Both the position numbers and the translations under genes were made by a program. The notes below the pieces were generated by a model, which saw only the letters and a program-made list of their open reading frames with translations, searched no databases and was not told the origin of the DNA. A stretch of 64,000 nucleotides of DNA, taken from NCBI GenBank assembly GCA_019240525.1, contig JAFAYE010000001.1, positions 779,300 to 843,299 of the forward strand, read 5' to 3'. This stretch comes from Candidatus Eremiobacterota bacterium (GTDB taxonomy: Bacteria > Vulcanimicrobiota > Vulcanimicrobiia > Vulcanimicrobiales > Vulcanimicrobiaceae). This document shows, piece after piece, positions 8,555-16,495 of the stretch (positions are counted from its first letter, which is position 1; the number at the start of each line of letters is the position of its first letter).

Positions 8555-9535
8555 TTACAGACCCTCGACGACGAGCGCGGCTTCGACCGCGGAAAATGCC
8601 TCCTGCAACGATCCGTGATAAGTTAAGCCCGACGCGCGAAAATGGCCGCCCCCTCCCAGACGTTGCGCCGCTGCTTGAACGTTGATGCGTCCGGCCGAGC
8701 GAAGACTGACGCGAATCTCGCCCTCAATCGCCTTGAAAAGGGCTGCGACGTCAACGCCCTCTTGGCCGAGAAGCGTATTCACGACGTCTTCAGTATCTTC
8801 ACCGTCGGCGCCGGTCTGGGCGAGCATCGCGTCGTCAACGAATGAGTAGCAGTACCGGCCGCCATGCTCGAAGCGCATCGCGTCGATGACTCGCCCGATC
8901 AACTTGGTAGCTGCGACGCGTTTACACAGAAAGATTTGCTCGGTGATCTCTTCCTTATCCGCCCCGCTGCGCATCAGCTCGGCGGCGAGCTCCAGCGCCT
9001 CCGCGGTCGTGTTCGAATGCATGAAGCCACCGGTGTCGGTCATGATGGTCGCCAATATACAGGTCGCGATTGGACGATCGATAGGGGCGCCGAGCTCGCG
9101 CAGGAGATGCACAACGACGCTGCCCGTCGAGCACTCGTTCTCGAGCACGAAATTGAGTTTGCCGAAAAGCGCATTCCCGAGATGATGATCGATATCGAGC
9201 ATGTTCTCGCGGTCGACAGGCGGGAGATGCTCGCCTGCCCGCCGCCAATCGCTCATATCGCAAAAGACGAACAAGGTATCGTGCGGCAAGTCCGGCGGCA
9301 ATACGGGTGAGACGAACTGTGAATCGGGCAGAAAACGGAGATTGCGCGGCACGCAATCTTGTTGAAAGTATGCGACGCGCTTGCCAAGTTTTTTGAGCGC
9401 AAGGCCGAGGGCTAAACCAGCGCCCAAGGTGTCGCCGTCGGGCTTGACGTGGCTAACCATCACGAACGAGTCTCGCCGGCGTAGCTCGGCGGCGACTTCT
9501 GCGGCGGTTGCTAACCTCGGCGTGCTTTCGATCAT
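8555..9535 (-). CDS. nrnA: DHH-family oligoribonuclease / pAp phosphatase
   Basis: 326-residue DHH/DHHA1 phosphoesterase of the NrnA type, which degrades nanoRNAs and, in some members, 3'-phosphoadenosine 5'-phosphate. Visible: motif I HVKPDGDTLGA, motif III DIDHH, the DHHA1 substrate loop with GGGGHFRASG near the C-terminus. Length is typical. Its ATG overlaps the rbfA stop as ATGA (9532-9535). The rbfA-nrnA-truB order is conserved in Firmicutes and several other phyla, which supports the name over RecJ or cyclic-di-AMP phosphodiesterase. Confidence 0.92.
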   Translation of the reverse strand: MIESTPRLATAAEVAAELRRRDSFVMVSHVKPDGDTLGAGLALGLALKKLGKRVAYFQQDCVPRNLRFLPDSQFVSPVLPPDLPHDTLFVFCDMSDWRRAGEHLPPVDRENMLDIDHHLGNALFGKLNFVLENECSTGSVVVHLLRELGAPIDRPIATCILATIMTDTGGFMHSNTTAEALELAAELMRSGADKEEITEQIFLCKRVAATKLIGRVIDAMRFEHGGRYCYSFVDDAMLAQTGADGEDTEDVVNTLLGQEGVDVAALFKAIEGEIRVSLRSAGRINVQAAAQRLGGGGHFRASGLTYHGSLQEAFSAVEAALVVEGL

Positions 9536-9897
9536 TCGTTCTCCTCTGCGGGGCGCATCGCCGCCGCCTCGCGCAGCGTCTTGGCCAGCGCAATGGCGCG
9601 TTCGGCGGACCGGTCTTCTACGAAGATCAGCTCCGGCGTATGGCGCAAGTCGATCTTGCGGCCGAGCTCGCCCCGCAAAAAGCGTCCGGCGTGCTTGAGC
9701 GCGTCGAGCGATTGGCGCGCCTGGTGGCGGTCACCGATCACGGAAACGAAGACCTTGCAGTAGCGGAGGTCGTCAGTGACGTCGGCGCGTGTCACCGTGA
9801 CGAACGCAAGCCGTGGGTCCTGCAGCTCTTGCGAGACGAGCGTGCCGAGGACACGTTGAATTTCGTGATCGATCTTGGCGATGCGTTGTTGTTTCAT
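9532..9897 (-). CDS. rbfA: 30S ribosome-binding factor A
   Basis: 121-residue RbfA, a KH-fold 30S maturation factor acting near the 5' helix of 16S rRNA. The family core is present: IQRVLGTLVSQELQDPRL, VTVTRADVTDDLRYCKVFVS and LRHTPELIFVEDRS. The ATG at 9897 is chosen because it starts the RbfA homology ([13 protein letters not shown]) and overlaps the infB stop as ATGA; the upstream in-frame extension reads antiparallel-looking infB sequence and is not RbfA-like. Confidence 0.96.
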   Translation of the reverse strand: MKQQRIAKIDHEIQRVLGTLVSQELQDPRLAFVTVTRADVTDDLRYCKVFVSVIGDRHQARQSLDALKHAGRFLRGELGRKIDLRHTPELIFVEDRSAERAIALAKTLREAAAMRPAEENE

Positions 9898-12572
9898 GCT
9901 CGCACGAGTTCCGCCGCGATGTGTTCGAGAGCGTATGCTTCGATAACATCGCCTTCCTTGAGATCCTGGAAGCGAGCGATCTGGATACCGCACTCAAAGC
10001 CTTCCGCAACCTCGCGAACATCGTCTTTGAACCGCCGCAAGCTTTCGATTTGCCCGTCGAAGACGACGCTCGCGTCGCGGACCACTCGGACTTTCGCGCT
10101 TCGCGTAATCTTGCCGCTCGTGACATAGCACCCGACGATCGTGCCGACGCGGCTGACTTTGAAGACTTGACGAACTTCGGCGCGCCCCAAGACGATCTCG
10201 CGTTCGATGGGAGCGAGCATTCCTCGCATTGCCTTCTTGAGGTCGTCCTCGATCTCGTAGATGACTTGATAGAAACGCAGGTCGACGCCCTCGTTCTCAG
10301 CCAGGCGGCGCGCGGTCTCGTCGGGACGAATGTTGAATCCGATCAGCACCGCATTCGATGCGCTCGCGAGGTTGACGTCATTGGGCGAGATCGCGCCGAC
10401 GCCGCCGTGAATGACGCGAATCTCGACATCGTCGGCCGACAACGACTCCATCCGGGCCCGCAACGCTTCCAACGAACCTTGTCCGTCGGCCTTGATAATG
10501 AGGTTGAGCGTCTTCCTGCCTTCCGCCGGCATCGACATGAAGGTCTCGAGCGAAACGCGCTGGCTGCCTGCCGCGGCCATGCGAACGTCGCGGCGGCGCG
10601 TCGCTCGTTTTTCGGCGGTTTCACGCGCGACGCGTTCGTCGCTCACCACGCTGAGCGTGTCGCCAGCGGCGGGTACGTCTGAGAGGCCCATCACCTCGAC
10701 GGGAATCGAAGGCCCGGCCTTCTTCACTTGCTTGCCCTTGTCGTCGATGAGCGCGCGAACCTTGCCGAACGTACCACCCGCCACAACGATGTCGCCCACG
10801 CGCAGTGTTCCGTTCTGTACTAGTACCGTGGCGACGGCGCCGCGGCCCCGATGAAGCGCCGATTCGATCACGACGCCGGCGGCGCGGCGGTTCTTGTTCG
10901 CGCGCAGTTCGCGGATGTCGGCCTCCAGCAGAACCGTGTCGAGCAAGCCGTCGATCCCGTCGCCGGTCTTCGCCGAGACCGGAACCATTTCAACTGCTCC
11001 GCCCCAGTCGACCGGCTGCAGCCCTTGCTCGACGAGTTGCTGTTTAACTCGATCGGGCTGCGCGTCGGGCTTGTCCATCTTGTTGATCGCGACCACGATT
11101 GGAACGTTGGCCGCTTGAACGTGCGCGATCGCCTCTCGGGTTTGGGGCATGACGCCGTCGTCGGCCGCAACGACCAGGATCGCTACGTCGGTAACCTTTG
11201 CGCCGCGGGCGCGCATTGCCGTAAACGCTTCGTGACCGGGTGTATCGACGAATGTGATCTTGCGGTCGTTTCGCTCGACGGTGTACGCACCAATTTTTTG
11301 CGTGATACCTCCGGCCTCTCCGGCGGCGACGTTCGCCTGACGGATCTTATCGAGAAGCGACGTCTTTCCATGATCGACGTGCCCGAGCACGGTGACAACG
11401 GGAGGACGGCCGGTGAGCATCTCCGGCTTGTCCTCTTCCTGCTCGACCGCCACTTCTTCGCCGGCTTCCTTGACGACCGCATTGAACCCGAAGCGTTTGG
11501 CCACCTGAGTTGCGACGTCGCTCGAGATATTTTGATTGATCGTTGCCATCGTGCCGATCTTGATCAGCTCGGTGATCACATCGCGCACCGGCACAATCAT
11601 CGAGGTCGCGAGTTCTTGGACGGTCAGCAAATCTGGAATTTCGATGGTTTCGAGCGCACGCGGCGGCGCGACCGGCGCCGAGTCGCCTTTCTTCTTACGC
11701 TGTCGTTCCTTATCGAGCAGCAGCTCTTTCTCGCGGTCTTTCTTCGCCGCCGCCTTATCCTCGTGAATCCGCGAACGGTCGCCAGGGCGGCCGCCGGTCG
11801 AGGGCGCCGGCAGATCGCTCGGCATTGGGCCGGGGCGTCCCGGCATCGGCCGGCCCCCAGGCGCCATCGGACGGAACGGTCCGTTGCCGGCGGGACGCCG
11901 GGGCGGTGAAATCAAACCCGGCGACGCCGCTCGAGGCGGCGCGCCCTTTCCACCCTGACCCGGCATCGCCTGTCCCGGTCGCGGAGCCACGCCCGGCTTA
12001 CCGGGCAGCCCGCTCTGCGGCCCTGGCGATGCGGAGGTCGTCGTGACGGGTGCCTGCCGGCGAATGACCGAGGGCTGTCCCGCCGGGACGGGCCGAAGCT
12101 GGGGAATCGACTGGGGCTCTAACCGCGGCGGAGGCTGCACGCGCGGCGGCGGGGCGGCCTGAGGGCTCGGCGCGGGCTGCGGCGGAGGAGCCGTTGGCGG
12201 AACGGGGGCAGCAGCCGGCGCCGCACTCGCAGCTGCGCGCGACGGTGCACCGGTAACCGGCCGCAGGCGCGCGACGGGGGGCGCGGCGGTCGGCTTGGGC
12301 GCCGGAGAAGGCTTTTGAGCGGGCGGGGGTGCCGCCGGCGTGCTCGCGGGTGGCGCCGGCTTCGGAGCCGGCTTTTCGCTCGGCTTCAATAACACGGAGC
12401 GGACCAAATCGGCGATCTGATCCGGGACCACGCTGAGCTGATTCTTTGCTTCGAAGACCCCGCCGAGGCGTTCGTTGAAGAGCGTCGTCAGCTCTTTCGA
12501 GGTAAGCCCGACCTCTTTGGCGAGCTCGAAGATTCGTACTTTTGCGGCCAAGTTCACTCTCGAGCGAGGCAC
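9894..12572 (-). CDS. infB: Translation initiation factor IF-2
   Basis: 892-residue IF-2, the GTPase that delivers fMet-tRNA to the 30S subunit. An IF2_N helix bundle ([20 protein letters not shown]) is followed by a long Pro/Ala/Gly-rich, low-complexity linker (about residues 60-270) and then the GTPase core: G1 GHVDHGKT, G3 DTPGH, G4 NKMD, plus domains II-IV. Start is uncertain: GTG 12572 lies in the loop of a perfect hairpin, and an alternative GTG (12557) begins just after it; neither has a strong Shine-Dalgarno. The 94-base spacer to ylxR is unusually structured (see hairpin features). Confidence 0.96.
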   Translation of the reverse strand: MPRSRVNLAAKVRIFELAKEVGLTSKELTTLFNERLGGVFEAKNQLSVVPDQIADLVRSVLLKPSEKPAPKPAPPASTPAAPPPAQKPSPAPKPTAAPPVARLRPVTGAPSRAAASAAPAAAPVPPTAPPPQPAPSPQAAPPPRVQPPPRLEPQSIPQLRPVPAGQPSVIRRQAPVTTTSASPGPQSGLPGKPGVAPRPGQAMPGQGGKGAPPRAASPGLISPPRRPAGNGPFRPMAPGGRPMPGRPGPMPSDLPAPSTGGRPGDRSRIHEDKAAAKKDREKELLLDKERQRKKKGDSAPVAPPRALETIEIPDLLTVQELATSMIVPVRDVITELIKIGTMATINQNISSDVATQVAKRFGFNAVVKEAGEEVAVEQEEDKPEMLTGRPPVVTVLGHVDHGKTSLLDKIRQANVAAGEAGGITQKIGAYTVERNDRKITFVDTPGHEAFTAMRARGAKVTDVAILVVAADDGVMPQTREAIAHVQAANVPIVVAINKMDKPDAQPDRVKQQLVEQGLQPVDWGGAVEMVPVSAKTGDGIDGLLDTVLLEADIRELRANKNRRAAGVVIESALHRGRGAVATVLVQNGTLRVGDIVVAGGTFGKVRALIDDKGKQVKKAGPSIPVEVMGLSDVPAAGDTLSVVSDERVARETAEKRATRRRDVRMAAAGSQRVSLETFMSMPAEGRKTLNLIIKADGQGSLEALRARMESLSADDVEIRVIHGGVGAISPNDVNLASASNAVLIGFNIRPDETARRLAENEGVDLRFYQVIYEIEDDLKKAMRGMLAPIEREIVLGRAEVRQVFKVSRVGTIVGCYVTSGKITRSAKVRVVRDASVVFDGQIESLRRFKDDVREVAEGFECGIQIARFQDLKEGDVIEAYALEHIAAELVRA

Positions 12573-12579
12573 GCTCGAG
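12559..12579 (-). promoter_or_regulatory. Perfect hairpin enclosing the infB start codon
   Basis: Inverted repeat with 8-base arms CGCTCGAG/CTCGAGCG (12572-12579 and 12559-12566) and a 5-base loop. The GTG at 12572-12570 straddles the stem/loop boundary, and the alternative GTG at 12557 lies one base beyond the stem. In mRNA this would occlude the infB initiation region. No U-tract follows, so it is not an intrinsic terminator. Confidence 0.5.
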
Positions 12580-12596
12580 TCCCATCAGTTGAGTGC

Positions 12597-12626
12597 GCGG
12601 AGCCTCAACCGATGGCTCGGCTCCGC
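12597..12626 (-). promoter_or_regulatory. Inverted repeat in the ylxR-infB spacer
   Basis: 8-base perfect arms GCGGAGCC/GGCTCCGC at 12597-12604 and 12619-12626 separated by 14 bases. It is the middle of three hairpins between ylxR and infB. A role in mRNA processing or infB translation control is inference. Confidence 0.45.
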
Positions 12627-12643
12627 TAAGGAATCAAAGGTTT

Positions 12644-12659
12644 GCCCTCATCGGAGGGC
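12644..12659 (-). promoter_or_regulatory. Short hairpin just after ylxR
   Basis: 6-base arms GCCCTC/GAGGGC at 12644-12649 and 12654-12659 with a 4-base loop, beginning 7 bases after the ylxR stop. Followed on the transcript by AAACCTTTG, not a run of U, so it is a weak terminator candidate at best. Confidence 0.4.
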
Positions 12660-12666
12660 GCGGTCG

Positions 12667-12924
12667 TCATACATGGTTGTGGTTTGTTGTCGCACGGTTC
12701 TCTATTAAACCATATTCGGCTGCCGCTTCGCCAAGCCCCGGGTAGCGCCGGTTCTTGCGCGCGCGCTCTGCGCACGCCGCCGAGCAGAGATAAGCGCCGC
12801 GTCCCGGGCGCCGCCGGCGGGACGCGCCATCGGCATGCCAGCCGTCCGCGGCCCGTGTAAAACGCACCAAATCGGGCTGCGCGAACTGGCGCCGACACCC
12901 GACGCACGTCCGAATCGGCGCGAT
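12667..12924 (-). CDS. ylxR: YlxR-family nucleoid/RNA-binding protein with no canonical start codon
   Basis: YlxR (DUF448) homologue of about 82-85 residues. The family signature is complete: RTCVGCR near the N-terminus, LVRF strand, RRRPGRGAYLC, then a second cysteine (SAAC) and basic helix. It lies exactly between nusA and infB, as in most bacteria. Reading upstream from the CVGC motif in frame, the only codons before the nusA stop are ATC (12924-12922), GCG, CCG and ATT (12915-12913); the nusA TAA (12927-12925) is in the same frame. Thus it starts at ATT or ATC, or is made by readthrough of the nusA stop. The first ordinary start, TTG at 12870, would delete the conserved CxxC. GGAAGG upstream is 4 bases from ATC and 13 from ATT. 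Confidence 0.8.
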   Translation of the reverse strand: MAPIRTCVGCRRQFAQPDLVRFTRAADGWHADGASRRRRPGRGAYLCSAACAERARKNRRYPGLGEAAAEYGLIENRATTNHNHV

Positions 12925-14142
12925 TTAGCCTTCCGTCCCAAGGCGCTCGCGGCGAAACTCTTCGAGTTTGCGAATGAGCTCCGCGTCGACCTCGTCACCT
13001 GCGGGCGCTGCCGCCGCTTCCGGCGTTTCGGTCGTGGGCTCGTCGGTGAGCACTCGCTCCTCTCGTTCGGCAAGATAGCGTTCGCGCGCTTGACTCGACT
13101 CGCTTTCGGTCGCAATGTCGAGGCGCCATCCGGTCAAACGAGCTGCCAGACGGACGTTCTGACCGTCGCGCCCAATCGCTAATGAGAGCTGGTAATCGGG
13201 CACGATGACGAGTGCCACGCCGTCGTCCTCGAAGAGTTCGACGCCAATGACTTTGGCCGGTGCCAGCGCGTTGGAGATAAACGTGGCCGCCGCCGGATCG
13301 TAGCGAATGATATCGACCTTTTCACCGCGCAGGTTATCGGTCACGTTGGCGATCCGGCTCGATTTCGGTCCGAGGCAGGCGCCGATGGGATCGACTTCCG
13401 CGCGATTGCTCTTCACCGCGACTTTCGACCGGCTGCCGGGATCGCGCGCGATCGCCATGATCTCCACGGTGCTATCGGAGATCTCCGGAACTTCCAGCTC
13501 CAGCAATCGCTGCACGAGCCCTTCGGCCGCGCGCGAAAGAATCACTTGGGGTCCTTTCGGCGACCGTTTGACGTCGAGCACATAGGCTCGAATGAAATCG
13601 TTGATCCGGTACGCTTCGCCGGGCACCTGTTCGTCGAGATACATGACGGCCTCGTCGCGGCCTTCCAGCGTAATGAACATATTGCGCTGCTCGTAGCGCT
13701 GCACCGTTCCCGTTACCAAATCGTTGAGCTTGCGCACGTACTTGTTGTAAACCGTGTCTCGTTCGGCCTCGCGGATGCGCTGGACGATCACCTGCTTTGC
13801 CGTCTGCGCGGCAATGCGGCCGAAATCTTTCGGCGTCACTTCCTGATCGTAATAATCGCCGAGCTGATAAGGTTTCTTGGCGTCCTTGACGGAGATCTCG
13901 AGCTTGGGGTCTTGCACTTCTTCGACGACTGCGCGACGATGAAAGACGCGATAGGCGCCCGTCTGCCGGTCGACGATCACGATCGCGTTTGACTCGCTTC
14001 CGAAATGGCGCTTATAGGCGGTTAGCAAGGCCGCTTCGAGCGCTTCGAGGAGCATCTCGAAAGAGATATTGCGCTCGCGCGCGATATCGCGCAGAACGTC
14101 GAGAAGCTTTTCTTCAGTTGCCGTGTTTTCTATCGTTGCCAT
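12925..14142 (-). CDS. nusA: Transcription termination/antitermination factor NusA
   Basis: 405-residue NusA: N-terminal RNA polymerase-binding domain (ISFEMLLEALEAALLTAYKRHFG), S1 domain (about 130-200, GTVQRYEQRNMFITL), then two KH domains (YDPAAATFISNALAPAKV and VPDYQLSLAIGRDGQNVRLAARLTGWRLDI). It lacks the C-terminal acidic repeats of E. coli NusA, as usual outside Proteobacteria. The ATG at 14142 begins the family homology; it overlaps rimP by 29 bases. Its TAA is directly followed in frame by ylxR. Confidence 0.96.
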   Translation of the reverse strand: MATIENTATEEKLLDVLRDIARERNISFEMLLEALEAALLTAYKRHFGSESNAIVIVDRQTGAYRVFHRRAVVEEVQDPKLEISVKDAKKPYQLGDYYDQEVTPKDFGRIAAQTAKQVIVQRIREAERDTVYNKYVRKLNDLVTGTVQRYEQRNMFITLEGRDEAVMYLDEQVPGEAYRINDFIRAYVLDVKRSPKGPQVILSRAAEGLVQRLLELEVPEISDSTVEIMAIARDPGSRSKVAVKSNRAEVDPIGACLGPKSSRIANVTDNLRGEKVDIIRYDPAAATFISNALAPAKVIGVELFEDDGVALVIVPDYQLSLAIGRDGQNVRLAARLTGWRLDIATESESSQARERYLAEREERVLTDEPTTETPEAAAAPAGDEVDAELIRKLEEFRRERLGTEG

Positions 14143-14659
14143 GCCTTTGTTTCCGTTGAAGTTTGTCGCGCCGCAGATCGGCACGCGGGTCGTATTCTAG
14201 ATTTGCGCTCTTGATCGCCGCCATCGGCAACAGCAGTTCGCCGAGCTCGGTTTCGACGATGACGGTTTCGCCGCGAAGTCCCCGCAACACCCCGCGGTGC
14301 GTCTTGCCGCCGTTAACCGTGAGCGACGTGACGATGCGCGCACGAGCTCCCGTGAAGCGCTCGTAATCCGTGGGGCGGAGGAGCGGTCGGTCGAGTCCTG
14401 CCGATTCGACCTCCAGCGTGTACGCGGCATCGCAGGTCGCGAGTTGAGCGTTCAAGCGTGCTGCAACGCGCTCGCAGAGTGCCAAATCCGCCCCGCCGGG
14501 ACGATCGATCGAGACGCTCAAGGTCGTTGTGCCGCCAACAGGACGCGCTCGCTGCGTAACGATTTCGAGACCGGCAAACGCCGCATCGTGCACGATCGCA
14601 TCGAGCTCCCGTTCGAACGCTTGCGCGACCGTGGCACTGCCTCTCGATCCGCTCCTCAT
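14114..14659 (-). CDS. rimP: Ribosome maturation factor RimP
   Basis: 181-residue 30S assembly factor. Both RimP domains are visible: the N-terminal half with LSVSIDRPGGADLALCERVAARLNAQL and YTLEVESAGLDRPL, and the C-terminal SH3-like half (ARARIVTSL...HRGVLRGLRGETVIVE). It has a basic C-terminal tail (RRDKLQRKQRH). First of the rimP-nusA-ylxR-infB-rbfA operon. A possible promoter and a leader hairpin lie just upstream. Confidence 0.94.
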   Translation of the reverse strand: MRSGSRGSATVAQAFERELDAIVHDAAFAGLEIVTQRARPVGGTTTLSVSIDRPGGADLALCERVAARLNAQLATCDAAYTLEVESAGLDRPLLRPTDYERFTGARARIVTSLTVNGGKTHRGVLRGLRGETVIVETELGELLLPMAAIKSANLEYDPRADLRRDKLQRKQRHGNDRKHGN

Positions 14660-14688
14660 GTCCTCGACCTGCTCCTGGAAGCAGCGAA

Positions 14689-14707
14689 GCGCGGGACAGG
14701 CCCACGC
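14689..14707 (-). promoter_or_regulatory. Leader hairpin upstream of rimP
   Basis: On the transcript, GCGUGGG and CCCGCGC can form a 7-bp stem (one G-U pair) around a 5-base loop, 30 bases before the rimP ATG. Many bacteria carry a conserved GUGGGC-type hairpin in this position (the rimP leader); membership is inferred from position and shape only. Confidence 0.4.
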
Positions 14708-14728
14708 TCCTTGTAAAAACCAGTCTTA

Positions 14729-14757
14729 ACAATAGCGAAAATTGCGACGGGCCGCAA
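14729..14757 (-). promoter_or_regulatory. Possible sigma-70-like promoter for the rimP operon
   Basis: TTGCGG at 14757-14752 and TATTGT at 14734-14729 on the minus strand with a 17-base spacer, placing a start near 14722, about 60 bases before rimP and just before the leader hairpin. The -35 box matches only half the consensus. Confidence 0.35.
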
Positions 14758-14791
14758 CCCCAGCGGGCGCGGCCCCTCGCTCTGTACTTAC

Positions 14792-14956
14792 CTATTTTGC
14801 GAACGGCGCGCCACCGGAAATCGTCCGGTTGACGTGGGCGCGCTCTGGGCGCCCGTTATTCGGCGCGTGCTTCGCGGGCCCGATGGCCCGGCGGATCTTG
14901 CGGTTCCAACCGCCCTCCTTCGTATTGACGAAGCGTGTCGGCCGTTTTGCCGGCAC
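14792..14956 (-). CDS. Small basic hypothetical protein (GTG start)
   Basis: 54-codon ORF absent from longer-ORF listings because of its size. GTG at 14956, TAG at 14794-14792. The product is strongly basic, begins PAKRPTRFVNTKEGGWNRK and contains several aromatic/Gly positions; I recognise no family. Support comes from codon bias: about 80% of third positions are G or C, like neighbouring real genes, while the same region on the other strand has no better reading. An in-frame TAG sits 9-11 bases before the GTG, and no clear Shine-Dalgarno is visible (GAG abuts the start). It precedes the rimP promoter region by about 35 bases. May be a real small protein or chance. Confidence 0.4.
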   Translation of the reverse strand: MPAKRPTRFVNTKEGGWNRKIRRAIGPAKHAPNNGRPERAHVNRTISGGAPFAK

Positions 14957-15009
14957 CTCGAAATTCTAGTGCGCCTTATGTAGAAATGCAAGAGGGGAAA
15001 CGCCCAGGT

Positions 15010-16428
15010 TTATGGCGACGAGCCGGCTGACGGAACGTACGGTGTCAAGAGCCGCCCATCGCATGGTTGCGAAACCATTCCATCGACGATCGGCGCGATG
15101 CCGGCATCGAACGGACTCAGCGGCTGCTGCGAGCGGCCTCCGCCGCCGATGGAAATTTGCGTGCCGTTCGCGGGCGCTTGCGGGTTGCTGTGGACGATCG
15201 TCGAGTCCGGGCCGGCCGCAGTGGCGTATCCACCGCGTAGTGCTTGCGGGTATCGCACGAGCCAGCCGGTGCAAATCGTCGTGGGTCCGGCTTTGCGCGC
15301 GGCGATCACCCACATCTTGACTCGCGATTCATTTCCGGTGCCGCGCACTTCGTAGATGTACTTCGTTTTTGCCAGAACGTCGGGCGGTGGCGTCGGCTCG
15401 AGGCGGCCGCGAAGCGAAAGGCTCGGCGTATACGATTTGTTCGTCGGGTTGACGGGATTGTTCGGAAGCAGCGCACGCAGTTTCGCATTGATGTTGGGCG
15501 CGATGTTTGGCTTCGGCGCGGCCGTCGAGCGGGCTGCCGGCGCGGGTGTCGGCCGAATCTCAATGGGGCGCGGAAGCGATGGCTGATTCTTCGCGGCGCC
15601 TGGACGCGGGCCGGGGGAGCCGATGCCGCTTGGGGCGGGACGCGGCCCGTTGCCGGCGGTTTTGGCGACGGCGGCCGGCGCCCGCGTCGCGCTGGGATTG
15701 GGGACGCCGGGCCGTTCGGCCGGCGCAACCGAGGCGCGCGTCGCCGGTGCCGCGCTCGCGCTCGGCGCTGCGCTCGCTCGTGCGACCGCGGCAGCGGTCG
15801 GCGATGCCTGCGGCACGGCCGGTGCGGGCGTTACCGCTCGCGCGCTCGGACGGACGTTGGGTGCCAGCGGCTTTGCCGATGGACGCGCCGAGGGCGCTGC
15901 CGTCGGAGCCGGCGAGGGCGCCGCCGTTGGCGGCGTCTTGATAGCGACGGCAATCGGTCCAACCGTCGGCACGCTGACCGGCGCGGACGGTACTTCGGGG
16001 TGTGTCTGTGTTTCAAAAATATTCTGTGTCGGTTGAGGGTTCGGTTGCGGGGTCTGCTCGGGGATCGGACGAGGATTCGGTGGCGCGCTCGGGGCCGTCT
16101 TGGCAAGCTCGTGCCGATTGACGGGCAGCTTCTGAGTTTGCGGCTGCGCAATCGGCGCGTGTCGCACGGGAGCGATGACGGGAACGTGCGGAACCGGCGG
16201 AATGGCGTGGACCGCCGCGGGTTGGTTCGCCACGACAATCGGCGAGGTGCGGCTAATAGTCACGACCTCTCCACCGGCGACGCTTTCAGTCGCGCCTTCT
16301 TGTGACGAATTCATGAGTACCGAGAAGAGCAGCGCGGCGAGAAGCGCGTGCAAGATCACCGATACTACGAAGCTCGCCGTGAGCCGCTCGGGATACCGGC
16401 GGTCGCGGGGGTCGCGCTTGAGTTTCAA
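15010..16428 (-). CDS. TonB-like membrane-anchored proline-rich protein
   Basis: 472 residues. A single N-terminal membrane anchor (about 18-42, LTASFVVSVILHALLAALLFSVLM, with the TonB-typical histidine) precedes about 270 residues of Pro/Ala/Ser-rich linker and a C-terminal globular part from about 345. The anchor and linker are like TonB/TolA. The C-terminal part (KYIYEVRGTGNESRVKMWVIAA...) is not an obvious TonB domain and contains two cysteines (near TICTG and QPCDG) that could form a disulfide. It diverges from pyruvate kinase. Role unknown; energy transduction to the outer membrane is a guess from architecture. Confidence 0.65.
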   Translation of the reverse strand: MKLKRDPRDRRYPERLTASFVVSVILHALLAALLFSVLMNSSQEGATESVAGGEVVTISRTSPIVVANQPAAVHAIPPVPHVPVIAPVRHAPIAQPQTQKLPVNRHELAKTAPSAPPNPRPIPEQTPQPNPQPTQNIFETQTHPEVPSAPVSVPTVGPIAVAIKTPPTAAPSPAPTAAPSARPSAKPLAPNVRPSARAVTPAPAVPQASPTAAAVARASAAPSASAAPATRASVAPAERPGVPNPSATRAPAAVAKTAGNGPRPAPSGIGSPGPRPGAAKNQPSLPRPIEIRPTPAPAARSTAAPKPNIAPNINAKLRALLPNNPVNPTNKSYTPSLSLRGRLEPTPPPDVLAKTKYIYEVRGTGNESRVKMWVIAARKAGPTTICTGWLVRYPQALRGGYATAAGPDSTIVHSNPQAPANGTQISIGGGGRSQQPLSPFDAGIAPIVDGMVSQPCDGRLLTPYVPSAGSSP

Positions 16429-16495
16429 CGTTTCTTCAAGTGCGCTTCATCGCGCGCAGGAGCCTGCATCTTCCGCTGCACAAGGCAACGTTGCC

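Noticed and set aside
12626-12907. Alternative minus-strand ORF overlapping ylxR
   Set aside because: The ylxR frame contains the full CVGC and GRGAYLC signature; this frame does not.
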